Assembly: GCA_022779945.1 (NCBI GenBank)
Contig: JALEYA010000015.1
Span: 1-33,959, forward strand
Direction of reading: 5' to 3'
Source: Oscillospiraceae bacterium
GTDB taxonomy: Bacteria > Bacillota > Clostridia > Oscillospirales > Acutalibacteraceae
Length of the DNA: 33,959 bases
In this document: one piece after another, positions 16,093-23,510 of the stretch
How positions within the stretch are numbered: the first letter of the stretch is position 1
How the letters are laid out: every line of letters begins with the position of its first letter
Position numbers and translations under genes: made by a program
The notes under the pieces: generated by a model
Told to the model about the DNA's origin: nothing
The model's database searches: none
Seen by the model: the letters and a program-made list of their open reading frames with translations, nothing else

Positions 16093-18354
16093 ATGGCAAG
16101 AAAAAAGAAAAACGAAAAGAAAGATGATGAAAATCTTCTTTTGAACACCCATATTGCCGACGCCGGCGAGGTGATAGACCAACAGATTGTGGACGCACTC
16201 GAAATCAACTATATGCCCTATGCCATGAGCGTTATCCTGTCGAGAGCGATTCCCGAAATCGACGGTTTTAAGCCCTCCCATCGAAAGCTTTTGTATACGA
16301 TGTATAAGATGAACCTGTTAGGCTCGTCAAGAACCAAGTCCGCTAACATCGTCGGACAGACCATGCGGCTCAATCCCCACGGCGATGCTTCCATTTACGA
16401 AACGATGGTACGACTTGCCCGTGGCAACGAGTCTCTTCTGAATCCGTACGTTGATTCAAAGGGTAACTTCGGCAAGGCGTATTCAAGAGATATGCATTAT
16501 GCCGCCGCAAGATATACGGAAGCGAAGCTGGAACCGATCTGTAACGAACTTTTCCGTGATATTGATAAAAATACGGTTGATTTTGTCGATAACTACGACA
16601 GCTCGACCAAAGAGCCATCCCTTCTTCCCGTGACTTTCCCGTCAATTCTTGCGAACGTCAGTCTCGGAATCGCTGTCGGTATGGCAAGCTCGATCTGTTC
16701 ATTCAATTTAACCGAACTTTGCGAAACGACAATTGAACTGATTAAAAATCAGGATCATGTTGTGATTGACACCATGCCGGCCCCCGATTTTGTCGGCGGC
16801 GGAACAATTCTCTATGACCGCAAAAATATGCAGGAGATTTACGATACCGGCAGAGGCGGCATCAAGGTCAGAGCCAAGTATACCTACGATAAATCCTGCA
16901 ACTGTATCGATATCAAGGAGATTCCGCCGACGACGACAGCGGAAGCGATTATCGACAAAATCATCGAGCGTATCAAAGCCGGTACGCTCAAGGAAATCAG
17001 TGATATAAGAGATGAAACCGATAAGAGCGGTCTGAAAATTACAATCGATTTAAAGCGCGGTGTTGATGCGGACAAGCTGATGCAGAAGCTTTATAAAATG
17101 ACCCCGCTTGAAGACACCTTCTCGTGCAACTTCAACGTGCTGATTGACGGCTCGCCGAAGGTGCTCGGGGTAAAAGAGCTTCTTCTCGAATGGATCCGCT
17201 TCCGGGGCCGCTGTGTTTACCGCCGTATCAGCTTCGATCTGCAAAAGGCAAAGGATAAGCTTCATCTTTTAAAGGGTCTTGAGAAGATTTTGCTTGATAT
17301 TGATAAGGCGATTGCCATTATCCGTAAGACCGAGGAAGAAAGCGATGTTGTGCCGAATTTGATGGTCGGCTTCGGAATCGATAAGATTCAGGCGGAATAT
17401 GTAGCCGAAATCAAGCTGCGTCACCTCAACCGTGAATACATCATGAAGCGGTTAAAGGATATCGAAGAACTGGAAAAGTCGATTGCCGATATGGAGGACA
17501 CGCTCTCGAGCAAGGCGAAAATCCGAAAGGTCATCATCAAAGAGCTTGAGCAGGTCATCAAAAAATACGGTGCCGAACGCAAGAGCGATATTCTTGAAGT
17601 CAGCGAAATTGAAAGCGTCGAGTCGGTCGAGGAAATTCCCGATTATCCGGTTACGGTTTTCTTTACCAAGGACGGCTATTTCAAGAAAATCACGCCGCAG
17701 TCGCTTCGTATGAGCGGAGAGCAGAAGCTCAAGGAAAACGACGTGATTATTGAAACGATTGAAACGACGAACAATAAGGAGCTTCTGTTCTTCACCGACA
17801 AATGCCAGGTCTATAAAGCCAAGGTGGATGACTTCCCGGATACGAAAGCGAGCGTTCTCGGCGATTATGTACCCTCAAAGCTTGAAATGGAAGAGGGCGA
17901 AAATACCGTTTACTGTGCCGTACTTGACGAAAAAGGAACCGGCTTTATGCTTTTCCTTTACGAAAACGGTAAGCTTGCGAAAGTCAGCCTTTCGTCGTAT
18001 CTGACCAAGACGAACCGTAAAAAGCTCATTAAGGCGTACAGTGATAAATCACCGCTTGCGGCGATCATGCAGATTGAGTCCGACCGTGAGATCGTTATTG
18101 AAACGACAGGCGGACGGTATTTGCTGTTCAACACGGAAATTGTGCTGCCGAAAGCGATGAAAGATACGATCGGTGTGTCCTGCTTCACGCTCAAACGTAA
18201 TAATAAAATTGCCGTCATGCGTGAGCACAAGCAAGGCGAATTTGTCAAAGATAACCGTTACAAAGCAAAATCACTTCCGTCAACGGGCGCACTTCTTTCT
18301 ACCGAGGATGCCGCACTGAAAAACAATTTCACGCTTGACGGCTTCGATGCATAA
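16093..18354 (+). CDS. Divergent type IIA DNA topoisomerase subunit A (GyrA/ParC-like)
   Basis: A 753-residue DNA cleavage subunit partnered with the preceding gene. After a Lys-rich start, the winged-helix core begins YAMSVILSRAIPEIDGFKPSHRKLLY. The catalytic Tyr is Tyr141 in AAARYTEAKL. In the quinolone-contact helix the segment reads NPHGDASIYETMVRLAR, so E. coli GyrA Ser83 and Asp87 correspond to Ala99 and Glu103. The usual DGD after GNFG is replaced by a longer loop. A coiled coil (about 395-505) precedes a C-terminal beta-propeller-like region (about 510-735) of roughly four blades, with no QRRGGKG GyrA box. Absence of the box argues against gyrase-type supercoiling and for a decatenating or relaxing enzyme. 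It is bounded downstream by a bidirectional terminator. Confidence 0.88.
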   Translation: MARKKKNEKKDDENLLLNTHIADAGEVIDQQIVDALEINYMPYAMSVILSRAIPEIDGFKPSHRKLLYTMYKMNLLGSSRTKSANIVGQTMRLNPHGDASIYETMVRLARGNESLLNPYVDSKGNFGKAYSRDMHYAAARYTEAKLEPICNELFRDIDKNTVDFVDNYDSSTKEPSLLPVTFPSILANVSLGIAVGMASSICSFNLTELCETTIELIKNQDHVVIDTMPAPDFVGGGTILYDRKNMQEIYDTGRGGIKVRAKYTYDKSCNCIDIKEIPPTTTAEAIIDKIIERIKAGTLKEISDIRDETDKSGLKITIDLKRGVDADKLMQKLYKMTPLEDTFSCNFNVLIDGSPKVLGVKELLLEWIRFRGRCVYRRISFDLQKAKDKLHLLKGLEKILLDIDKAIAIIRKTEEESDVVPNLMVGFGIDKIQAEYVAEIKLRHLNREYIMKRLKDIEELEKSIADMEDTLSSKAKIRKVIIKELEQVIKKYGAERKSDILEVSEIESVESVEEIPDYPVTVFFTKDGYFKKITPQSLRMSGEQKLKENDVIIETIETTNNKELLFFTDKCQVYKAKVDDFPDTKASVLGDYVPSKLEMEEGENTVYCAVLDEKGTGFMLFLYENGKLAKVSLSSYLTKTNRKKLIKAYSDKSPLAAIMQIESDREIVIETTGGRYLLFNTEIVLPKAMKDTIGVSCFTLKRNNKIAVMREHKQGEFVKDNRYKAKSLPSTGALLSTEDAALKNNFTLDGFDA

Positions 18355-18359
18355 AAAGG

Positions 18360-18398
18360 TAATCGCCGCATTGTGACTGATGTCCGCTGCGGCGATTA
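18360..18398. terminator. Bidirectional intrinsic terminator between topoisomerase unit and rnhA
   Basis: A perfect 11-bp inverted repeat (TAATCGCCGCA at 18360-18370, TGCGGCGATTA at 18388-18398) with a 17-base loop lies between the convergent genes. On the - strand it is followed by CC and five T; on the + strand by TTTCAC and five T. It can stop transcripts from both sides. Confidence 0.85.
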
Positions 18399-18400
18399 TT

Positions 18401-18841
18401 TCACTTTTTGTGTGCTTCGCTTTGCTTGACGGCAAGTTCATCGCACCGCTCATTCTCGGGGTGACCTGCATGACCTTTTATCCATTCGATTGTGACTTCG
18501 TGGCGGTCGATAAGATTTAACAGTTCGTCCCAGAGCTCAGGATTCAGAGCGGGCTTTTTGTCTTTTTTTCGCCAGCCGTTTTTCTTCCAGCTTCTTGCCC
18601 AGCCGAGATTGATTCCGTTGGCAACGTACTGAGAATCGGTGATAACGGTCACGTCGCATTTTTCTTTGAGTGCCTTGAGTCCTTCGATAACGGCGGTAAG
18701 CTCCATGCGGTTGTTGGTGGTCTGCGCTTCGCCCCCGGAAAGCTCTTTTCTTTTTCCCTGATAGTCGAGGATGGTTCCCCAACCGCCGGCGCCGGGGTTG
18801 CCCGAACAGGCGCCGTCCGTATATATGGTGACTTTTTTCAT
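18401..18841 (-). CDS. rnhA: Ribonuclease HI
   Basis: A 146-residue RNase HI that cuts RNA in RNA-DNA hybrids. The four acidic metal-binding residues are visible: Asp9 in [11 protein letters not shown], the Glu of NRMEL, the Asp of ITDSQYV, and the Asp of RCDELA. The segment [17 protein letters not shown] is the basic handle region for substrate binding. I chose the ATG at 18841, because on the - strand AGGAG stands 7 bases before it and the protein then begins [10 protein letters not shown] as usual; an upstream in-frame start would add 23 unsupported residues. It is the only gene here on the - strand and has its own promoter, back to back with that of rnjA. Confidence 0.95.
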   Translation of the reverse strand: MKKVTIYTDGACSGNPGAGGWGTILDYQGKRKELSGGEAQTTNNRMELTAVIEGLKALKEKCDVTVITDSQYVANGINLGWARSWKKNGWRKKDKKPALNPELWDELLNLIDRHEVTIEWIKGHAGHPENERCDELAVKQSEAHKK

Positions 18842-18881
18842 GTGTTTGCTCCTATGCTCTGCGTTAAAACGGATTGAGGAT

Positions 18882-18910
18882 ATTTTACCACAAATTTTTC
18901 CGTTCGGCAA
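18882..18910 (-). promoter_or_regulatory. Promoter for rnhA
   Basis: Read on the - strand, TTGCCG (18910-18905) and TAAAAT (18887-18882) are 17 bases apart. TGG directly before TAAAAT gives an extended -10. It points away from the rnjA promoter, with 19 bases between the two -35 boxes. Confidence 0.65.
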
Positions 18911-18923
18911 GCACTTTGCGGTT

Positions 18924-18952
18924 CAATTCTTGACTTCTTGCTTAAAGAATTG
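18924..18952. promoter_or_regulatory. Perfect inverted repeat over the rnjA promoter, possible operator
   Basis: CAATTCTT at 18924-18931 and AAGAATTG at 18945-18952 form an exact 8-bp dyad with a 13-base spacer, so the arms are 21 bases apart (two helical turns). One arm covers the start of the -35 box and the other ends at the base before the -10 box, a place where a bound dimer would block polymerase. The dyad match is seen in the sequence; the operator role is inferred. Confidence 0.5.
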
Positions 18953-18958
18953 TATAAT
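18930..18958 (+). promoter_or_regulatory. Promoter for rnjA
   Basis: TTGACT at 18930-18935 and TATAAT at 18953-18958 are 17 bases apart, close to the vegetative consensus. The expected transcript start near 18965 leaves a leader of about 90 bases before the rnjA ATG at 19056. The leader holds a weak stem (GGTTTG at 18984-18989 with CAAACC at 19004-19009). Confidence 0.8.
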
Positions 18959-19055
18959 AACAAATACTTTATTAGGATGGGTTGGTTTGTGGCTTTTTTC
19001 CTGCAAACCGTTTTCGGATACATATTTTATCAAAAAAGGAGTGTTATACCTTATA

Positions 19056-20969
19056 ATGACAGCGAAGAATGCACCTGCGGCAACTGCAAAGCCGCAAAAG
19101 AACACGTCGAAAGGTGCGGCAAAAAACAATCAGAAGAATAATCAAAAGAATAACCCGAAAAACAACAGAACCAAAAGAACGAAAACTGCTTCCAAACCGC
19201 AAGGCAGCAAGGCAGTGACCGCTTCAAAAGCGGCTAAGCCCGATAAGGCGCAAAAGCCGCAAAGTAAGAGCAAAACAGCGGGAAAAAGAAAGACTTCCCG
19301 TAAAAACAGTCCCGCCAAAGCCAAGCCGGTTAGAATTTCTTTCCTCGGCGGTATCAATGAGGTCGGAAAGAATATGACCGTATTTGAATATGAGGACGAC
19401 ATGATAATCGTCGACTGCGGTCTTGCCTTCCCGGACGAGGAAATGCCGGGTATCGACCTTGTTATTCCGGATTTCAGCTATGTTATCAATAACGCCGACC
19501 GGATCAAGGGTGTTGTGATCACGCACGGACATGAGGATCATATCGGCTCTCTTGCTTATCTTATGAAAAGCATCAACGTTCCGGTTTACGGAACGAGACT
19601 TACGATAGGTCTTGTTGAAGGGAAACTCAAGGAGCATAATCTGCTTGCAAAGGCGAAGCTGAATACCGTAAATCCCGGTGAGCACATCAGCCTCGGAAAA
19701 TTTGACGTCGAATTTATTCATGTCAACCATTCAATACCCGATGCGGTCGCTCTTGCCATCAAATTCGGCTCTCAGACGATCATTCACACAGGCGACTTCA
19801 AGATTGACAGCACGCCGATTGACGGCGGAATGATCGATCTTGCAAGATTCGCCGAACTCGGCAATGAAGGTGTCCTTTGCATGATGGCGGATTCAACAAA
19901 CGCCGAACGTCCCGGATACACCGAAAGTGAAAGCAAGGTGGGCGAGTCGTTTGAACTTCTGTTCAGAAAGGCAGGCAGCCGAAGAATCATCGTTGCGACC
20001 TTTGCTTCAAATATTCACCGTGTACAGCAGATCATCAATGTTGCCGAGGCACTCGGAAGAAAAGTTGCTCTTTCAGGAAGAAGCCTTGAAAACGTTGTCA
20101 ATATCGGCCGCGAGCTTGGCTATCTGAAAGTACCCGAGGGTATCATCATCGACCTTGACATGATTAAGAAATATACCGACGATCAGTTGGTGCTCATCAC
20201 AACGGGAAGCCAGGGCGAGCCGATGTCCGCTCTTACGAGAATGGCTTTTTCCGACCACAGAAAGGTCGCCATCACACCGCATGACTATGTGATTATTTCC
20301 GCAACGCCGATTCCCGGTAACGAAAAGACCGTAAGCCGTGTTATCAATGAGCTGATGAAGCTCGGTGCGGAGGTTGTATACGAAAAAATGTATGATGTTC
20401 ACGTTTCGGGACACGCCTGCCGTGAGGAACTCAAGCTCATGCTCGGCATCGAGAAGCCGCAGTATTTTATTCCCGTTCACGGCGAGCAGAAGCATCTTCT
20501 CAAGCATGCTCTTCTTGCCGAGTCCATGGGCGTTGATAAGAAAAATATCATGGTTGTCGATAACGGTGTACAGATTGAAGTGACACCGGGAGGAATCAAA
20601 AAGGTGGGTACCGTTCCTGCCGAGGGTGTCTTTGTTGACGGACTCGGCGTCGGCGATGTCGGAAGCATTGTCATCCGTGACCGTAAGCATCTGGCTCAGG
20701 ACGGTATTATCATAATCGTAGCCGCTCTTGACGGCGTGACAGGGGATCTTGTATCCGGCCCCGACGTTGTTTCAAGAGGCTTCGTTTATGTCAAAGAAGC
20801 GGAAGATCTGATCGGTGAAGCGAGAGATACCGCTTATCGCTCAATTATGAGAAATGGGGATAAAAATTGGACTGCCGTAAGAAATCGCGTTCGTGACGAT
20901 GTTTCACGGCTTATGTATGAACGAACCAAAAGAAGCCCGATGATTTTGCCGATTCTCATTGAAGTTTAA
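19056..20969 (+). CDS. rnjA: Ribonuclease J
   Basis: A 637-residue 5'-to-3' exo- and endoribonuclease, central to mRNA decay and rRNA maturation in Bacillota. The metallo-beta-lactamase/beta-CASP core starts at about residue 89 (RISFLGGINEVGKN). The zinc motif HGHEDH is at 157-162; HTGDFKID and ADSTNAERPG are also typical. Before the core lies an 88-residue low-complexity tail rich in Lys, Asn, Gln, Ser and Thr, including a KNNQ-like repeat; B. subtilis RNase J1 has no such tail. I chose ATG 19056. The nearest ribosome binding site, AAGGAG, ends at 19041, 14 bases away, longer than normal; GTG 19041 is in-frame but overlaps it. An open frame back to 18771 lies partly across the promoter and is not used. 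Confidence 0.93.
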   Translation: MTAKNAPAATAKPQKNTSKGAAKNNQKNNQKNNPKNNRTKRTKTASKPQGSKAVTASKAAKPDKAQKPQSKSKTAGKRKTSRKNSPAKAKPVRISFLGGINEVGKNMTVFEYEDDMIIVDCGLAFPDEEMPGIDLVIPDFSYVINNADRIKGVVITHGHEDHIGSLAYLMKSINVPVYGTRLTIGLVEGKLKEHNLLAKAKLNTVNPGEHISLGKFDVEFIHVNHSIPDAVALAIKFGSQTIIHTGDFKIDSTPIDGGMIDLARFAELGNEGVLCMMADSTNAERPGYTESESKVGESFELLFRKAGSRRIIVATFASNIHRVQQIINVAEALGRKVALSGRSLENVVNIGRELGYLKVPEGIIIDLDMIKKYTDDQLVLITTGSQGEPMSALTRMAFSDHRKVAITPHDYVIISATPIPGNEKTVSRVINELMKLGAEVVYEKMYDVHVSGHACREELKLMLGIEKPQYFIPVHGEQKHLLKHALLAESMGVDKKNIMVVDNGVQIEVTPGGIKKVGTVPAEGVFVDGLGVGDVGSIVIRDRKHLAQDGIIIIVAALDGVTGDLVSGPDVVSRGFVYVKEAEDLIGEARDTAYRSIMRNGDKNWTAVRNRVRDDVSRLMYERTKRSPMILPILIEV

Positions 20970-21026
20970 TTTTAAGAAAGGACGGCGCAAGGGCAGTCGA
21001 TCTGTTTTGCCCGTGTTGGATTTAAA

Positions 21027-23009
21027 ATGAAAAGCTTGTGGAAAAAATATGACACCTCGGTGATTGCCGTACTCGTCAGTGTTGTTTTTATTCTGATAAC
21101 GGCCTTTTTTAACTATTATCTGGCAATTGCGGAGATTCTGATTCTCGGACTCCTTGTCTGGTCAAAAATTGCATATTCACAGAACGTCCGGCAAAAGCTT
21201 TTATATAACGTACAGGCAGTCGCCGATACGCTTGATTTTGAGCAGGGCAAGGCCTTTGAAAAGTTGAAGGTTGCCTGCGCCTTTGTCGAAGAAAACGGAA
21301 GCATCATCTGGTTTAACGAAAGCTTTAAAAATACATTTTGTATTGATGAAACCACACCGGTGCTTTCGCTCAAACAGCTTTTAAAGAAAGATAACCTTTC
21401 CAAGATTTTTGAAGGCAAGGGCTTTCGGGTAAAGGTTGACAGTCAATGCTTTGCGGTCTACACAAGCCTTGTAAAGCTTGAAGAGGAAAACGCCTATCTG
21501 CTATATCTTTTTGATGAAACAAAGCTTCGTTTAACCGAAAAAGAATACTACGAATCAAGACCGTCCATCATGCTTTCCGTCATCGACAACTCCGATGAGA
21601 TCTATCAGAGATTCAAGGAAAGCGACTGTGCCGCTGTTTTTAGCAAGATTGAACAGATGATTGACGATTGGGCTTCGGGCTACGGCGGACTATGCCGCAA
21701 GTTTTCGAATGCCAGAATGATGATTGTCGTCGAAGAACGCGGACTTCAGAAAATGATTGCCGATAACTTTTCGATTCTTGAAAAAATACGCAATCTGACG
21801 TATGACGGAAAACCGACGGAGCTGACCCTTTCAATCGGTGTCGGTAAGGAACAGTCGCTCAATTCGTCCAACGACTCCGCAAAGCAGGCGCTTGATATGG
21901 CGCAAAGCCGCGGCGGTGATCAGGTAGCCATCAAGCACGAAGCGCAGTATAAATTTTACGGCGGCGTTTCGGCGGGATTCGAAAAGAAAAACAAGGTCAG
22001 AACCCGACTGATTGCAAAAACGATCGCCGGAATCATCAAAGACAGTGACAATGTACTTGTTATGGGTCATCGATTTTCCGATTTTGACGCCTTCGGAAGC
22101 GCGGCGGGTATATACAGTATAGCAAGAAACTTCGGTGTTCCGGCAAATGTTGTGGTGGACAAGAAAACCTCTCTTGCCAAGCCTTTGATTGAGCGATTCG
22201 AGGACAATAAATATCCGGATATGATCATCTCCCCCGATAAAGCACCCGATAAAGTCGGTGAAAACACGCTTGTCGTCGTTGTTGATACGCACAAGCAAAG
22301 CTTTACCGAGTGTCCGGAGCTTGTCGATAAAGCGGGTCGGGTCATGGTTATCGATCATCACAGGAAAAGTGTCGGATTCATTGAAAATACTGTTGTGTTT
22401 TATCATATGCCGAATGCTTCTTCCGCCTGCGAAATGGTGACGGAGCTTGCGGAATATGTGGACAGCAAGCCGGTTATCGATTCGCTTGTCGCTCAGGCAC
22501 TTTTGGCCGGTATTATGCTCGATACCCGGAATTTTGTTATCCGTTCGGGTGTCAGAACCTTTGAAGCGGCGGCATACCTGAAAAGCAGAAGTGCTAACAC
22601 CGTCGAAGCGAAAAAACTGTTTTCGAACGATATGGAAATTTTCCGCCGTCGTAACAATGTCATTGATTCGGCTGAACGGTACCGTGAGTTTTGCGCGATT
22701 TCGGTTGCGGAAATGCAGACACCGGATATTCGTCTCGTCACTTCTCAGGCCGCCGATGAAATGCTCAATATCGAAGGCATCAAGGCTTCGTTTGTCCTTT
22801 ATAAAAACGGTGACGAGATTAATATTTCCGCTCGTTCGTTCGGAGAAGTTAATGTACAGCTGATTATGGAAACCTTGGGCGGCGGCGGACACCAGGCAAT
22901 GTCTGCGTGCCAGTTAAGCTCATCGGATATGAAAACCGCAAGGCAAAAGCTTGAAAAAGCGATTGACAAATACATCGATAAATATATGAATACCGATTCC
23001 GAAAGCTGA
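21027..23009 (+). CDS. gdpP: Cyclic-di-AMP phosphodiesterase GdpP
   Basis: A 660-residue membrane enzyme that breaks down the messenger c-di-AMP, which controls potassium and osmotic balance. Two membrane helices (about 13-47) lead to a PAS domain (about 55-165), a degenerate GGDEF domain (about 175-305, with the typical [12 protein letters not shown] and RGGDQVAIK segments but no GGDEF active site), then the DHH-DHHA1 phosphodiesterase. Catalytic residues seen: His348, Asp352 and Asp354 ([11 protein letters not shown]), VVDTH, and Asp443-His444-His445 (VIDHH); DHHA1 has GGGGHQ near 618. Its ribosome binding site is weak (GTTGGA). The order gdpP-rplI-dnaB matches yybT-rplI-dnaC of B. subtilis. 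Confidence 0.95.
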   Translation: MKSLWKKYDTSVIAVLVSVVFILITAFFNYYLAIAEILILGLLVWSKIAYSQNVRQKLLYNVQAVADTLDFEQGKAFEKLKVACAFVEENGSIIWFNESFKNTFCIDETTPVLSLKQLLKKDNLSKIFEGKGFRVKVDSQCFAVYTSLVKLEEENAYLLYLFDETKLRLTEKEYYESRPSIMLSVIDNSDEIYQRFKESDCAAVFSKIEQMIDDWASGYGGLCRKFSNARMMIVVEERGLQKMIADNFSILEKIRNLTYDGKPTELTLSIGVGKEQSLNSSNDSAKQALDMAQSRGGDQVAIKHEAQYKFYGGVSAGFEKKNKVRTRLIAKTIAGIIKDSDNVLVMGHRFSDFDAFGSAAGIYSIARNFGVPANVVVDKKTSLAKPLIERFEDNKYPDMIISPDKAPDKVGENTLVVVVDTHKQSFTECPELVDKAGRVMVIDHHRKSVGFIENTVVFYHMPNASSACEMVTELAEYVDSKPVIDSLVAQALLAGIMLDTRNFVIRSGVRTFEAAAYLKSRSANTVEAKKLFSNDMEIFRRRNNVIDSAERYREFCAISVAEMQTPDIRLVTSQAADEMLNIEGIKASFVLYKNGDEINISARSFGEVNVQLIMETLGGGGHQAMSACQLSSSDMKTARQKLEKAIDKYIDKYMNTDSES

Positions 23010-23027
23010 TTTCGGTTCGAATAAATT

Positions 23028-23051
23028 GGCCGTTTCGAAAGAAACCGGGCC
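23028..23051 (+). promoter_or_regulatory. Hairpin in the rplI leader
   Basis: A two-part stem, GGCC (23028-23031) then GTTTC (23032-23036), pairs across a GAAA tetraloop with GAAAC (23041-23045) and GGCC (23048-23051), leaving a CG bulge. It ends 5 bases before ribosome binding site GGAG at 23057-23060. It could tune rplI translation or mark an RNA processing point. A T-run does not follow, so it is not a terminator. Confidence 0.4.
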
Positions 23052-23067
23052 GGATTGGAGAAGTAAT

Positions 23068-23508
23068 ATGAAAGTAATTCTGAAACAGGACGTAAAGGGA
23101 CTTGGAAAAAAAGGTGAGCTTGTCAACACCTCGGACGGTTACGCAAGAAACTTTCTTTTCCCGCGTAAGCTTGCCGCAGAGGCAAATGCCCAGGCGATGT
23201 CCGAAATGAAAAATAAGCAAAATGCCGAACGGTTTAAAATTGAAACCGAAACCAAGGCAGCGAAAGAAACCGCCGCAAGAATCAGCGGCAAAACCATTAA
23301 AATCACCGCAAAAGCCGGTCAGAACGGGAAGCTTTTCGGTTCGGTCACCTCAAAAGAGATTGCCGAAAAGCTCAAGGAAGCTTTTTCAATTGACGTCGAC
23401 AAGAGAAAGATCGTTGTTGACGATATCAAGCAATTCGGAACGTATGAGTTTGAAGTGAAGCTTTATCAGGGGATTTCCGCGAAGCTTTATGTTTCGGTCG
23501 GTGAATAA
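23068..23508 (+). CDS. rplI: 50S ribosomal protein bL9
   Basis: A 146-residue L9 protein, which binds 23S rRNA and helps keep reading frame. The N-terminal domain begins [20 protein letters not shown] and includes the signature [13 protein letters not shown]; a long Lys/Glu/Ala-rich helix follows (about 45-80), then the C-terminal domain ending KLYVSVGE. The open frame begins at 23026, but ATG 23068 is right because GGAG stands 7 bases before it and L9 proteins start MKVIL. It precedes dnaB by 2 bases, as in Bacillus. Confidence 0.97.
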   Translation: MKVILKQDVKGLGKKGELVNTSDGYARNFLFPRKLAAEANAQAMSEMKNKQNAERFKIETETKAAKETAARISGKTIKITAKAGQNGKLFGSVTSKEIAEKLKEAFSIDVDKRKIVVDDIKQFGTYEFEVKLYQGISAKLYVSVGE

Positions 23509-23510
23509 GA

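Noticed and set aside
18977-19141. Out-of-frame reading frame (54 codons) in the rnjA leader running into rnjA, with a hydrophobic start
   Set aside because: The ATG has no spaced ribosome binding site, and most of its length is the other frame of the Lys-rich rnjA tail.
20991-21012. GGGCA/TGCCC stem before gdpP as a terminator or riboswitch
   Set aside because: Only 5 bp with a 12-base loop and no T-run; too weak to name.
21831-22892. Long - strand open frame (353 codons) opposite gdpP
   Set aside because: It lies fully inside gdpP, whose DHH-DHHA1 domain is clear; the antisense product shows no recognisable domain or ribosome binding site.
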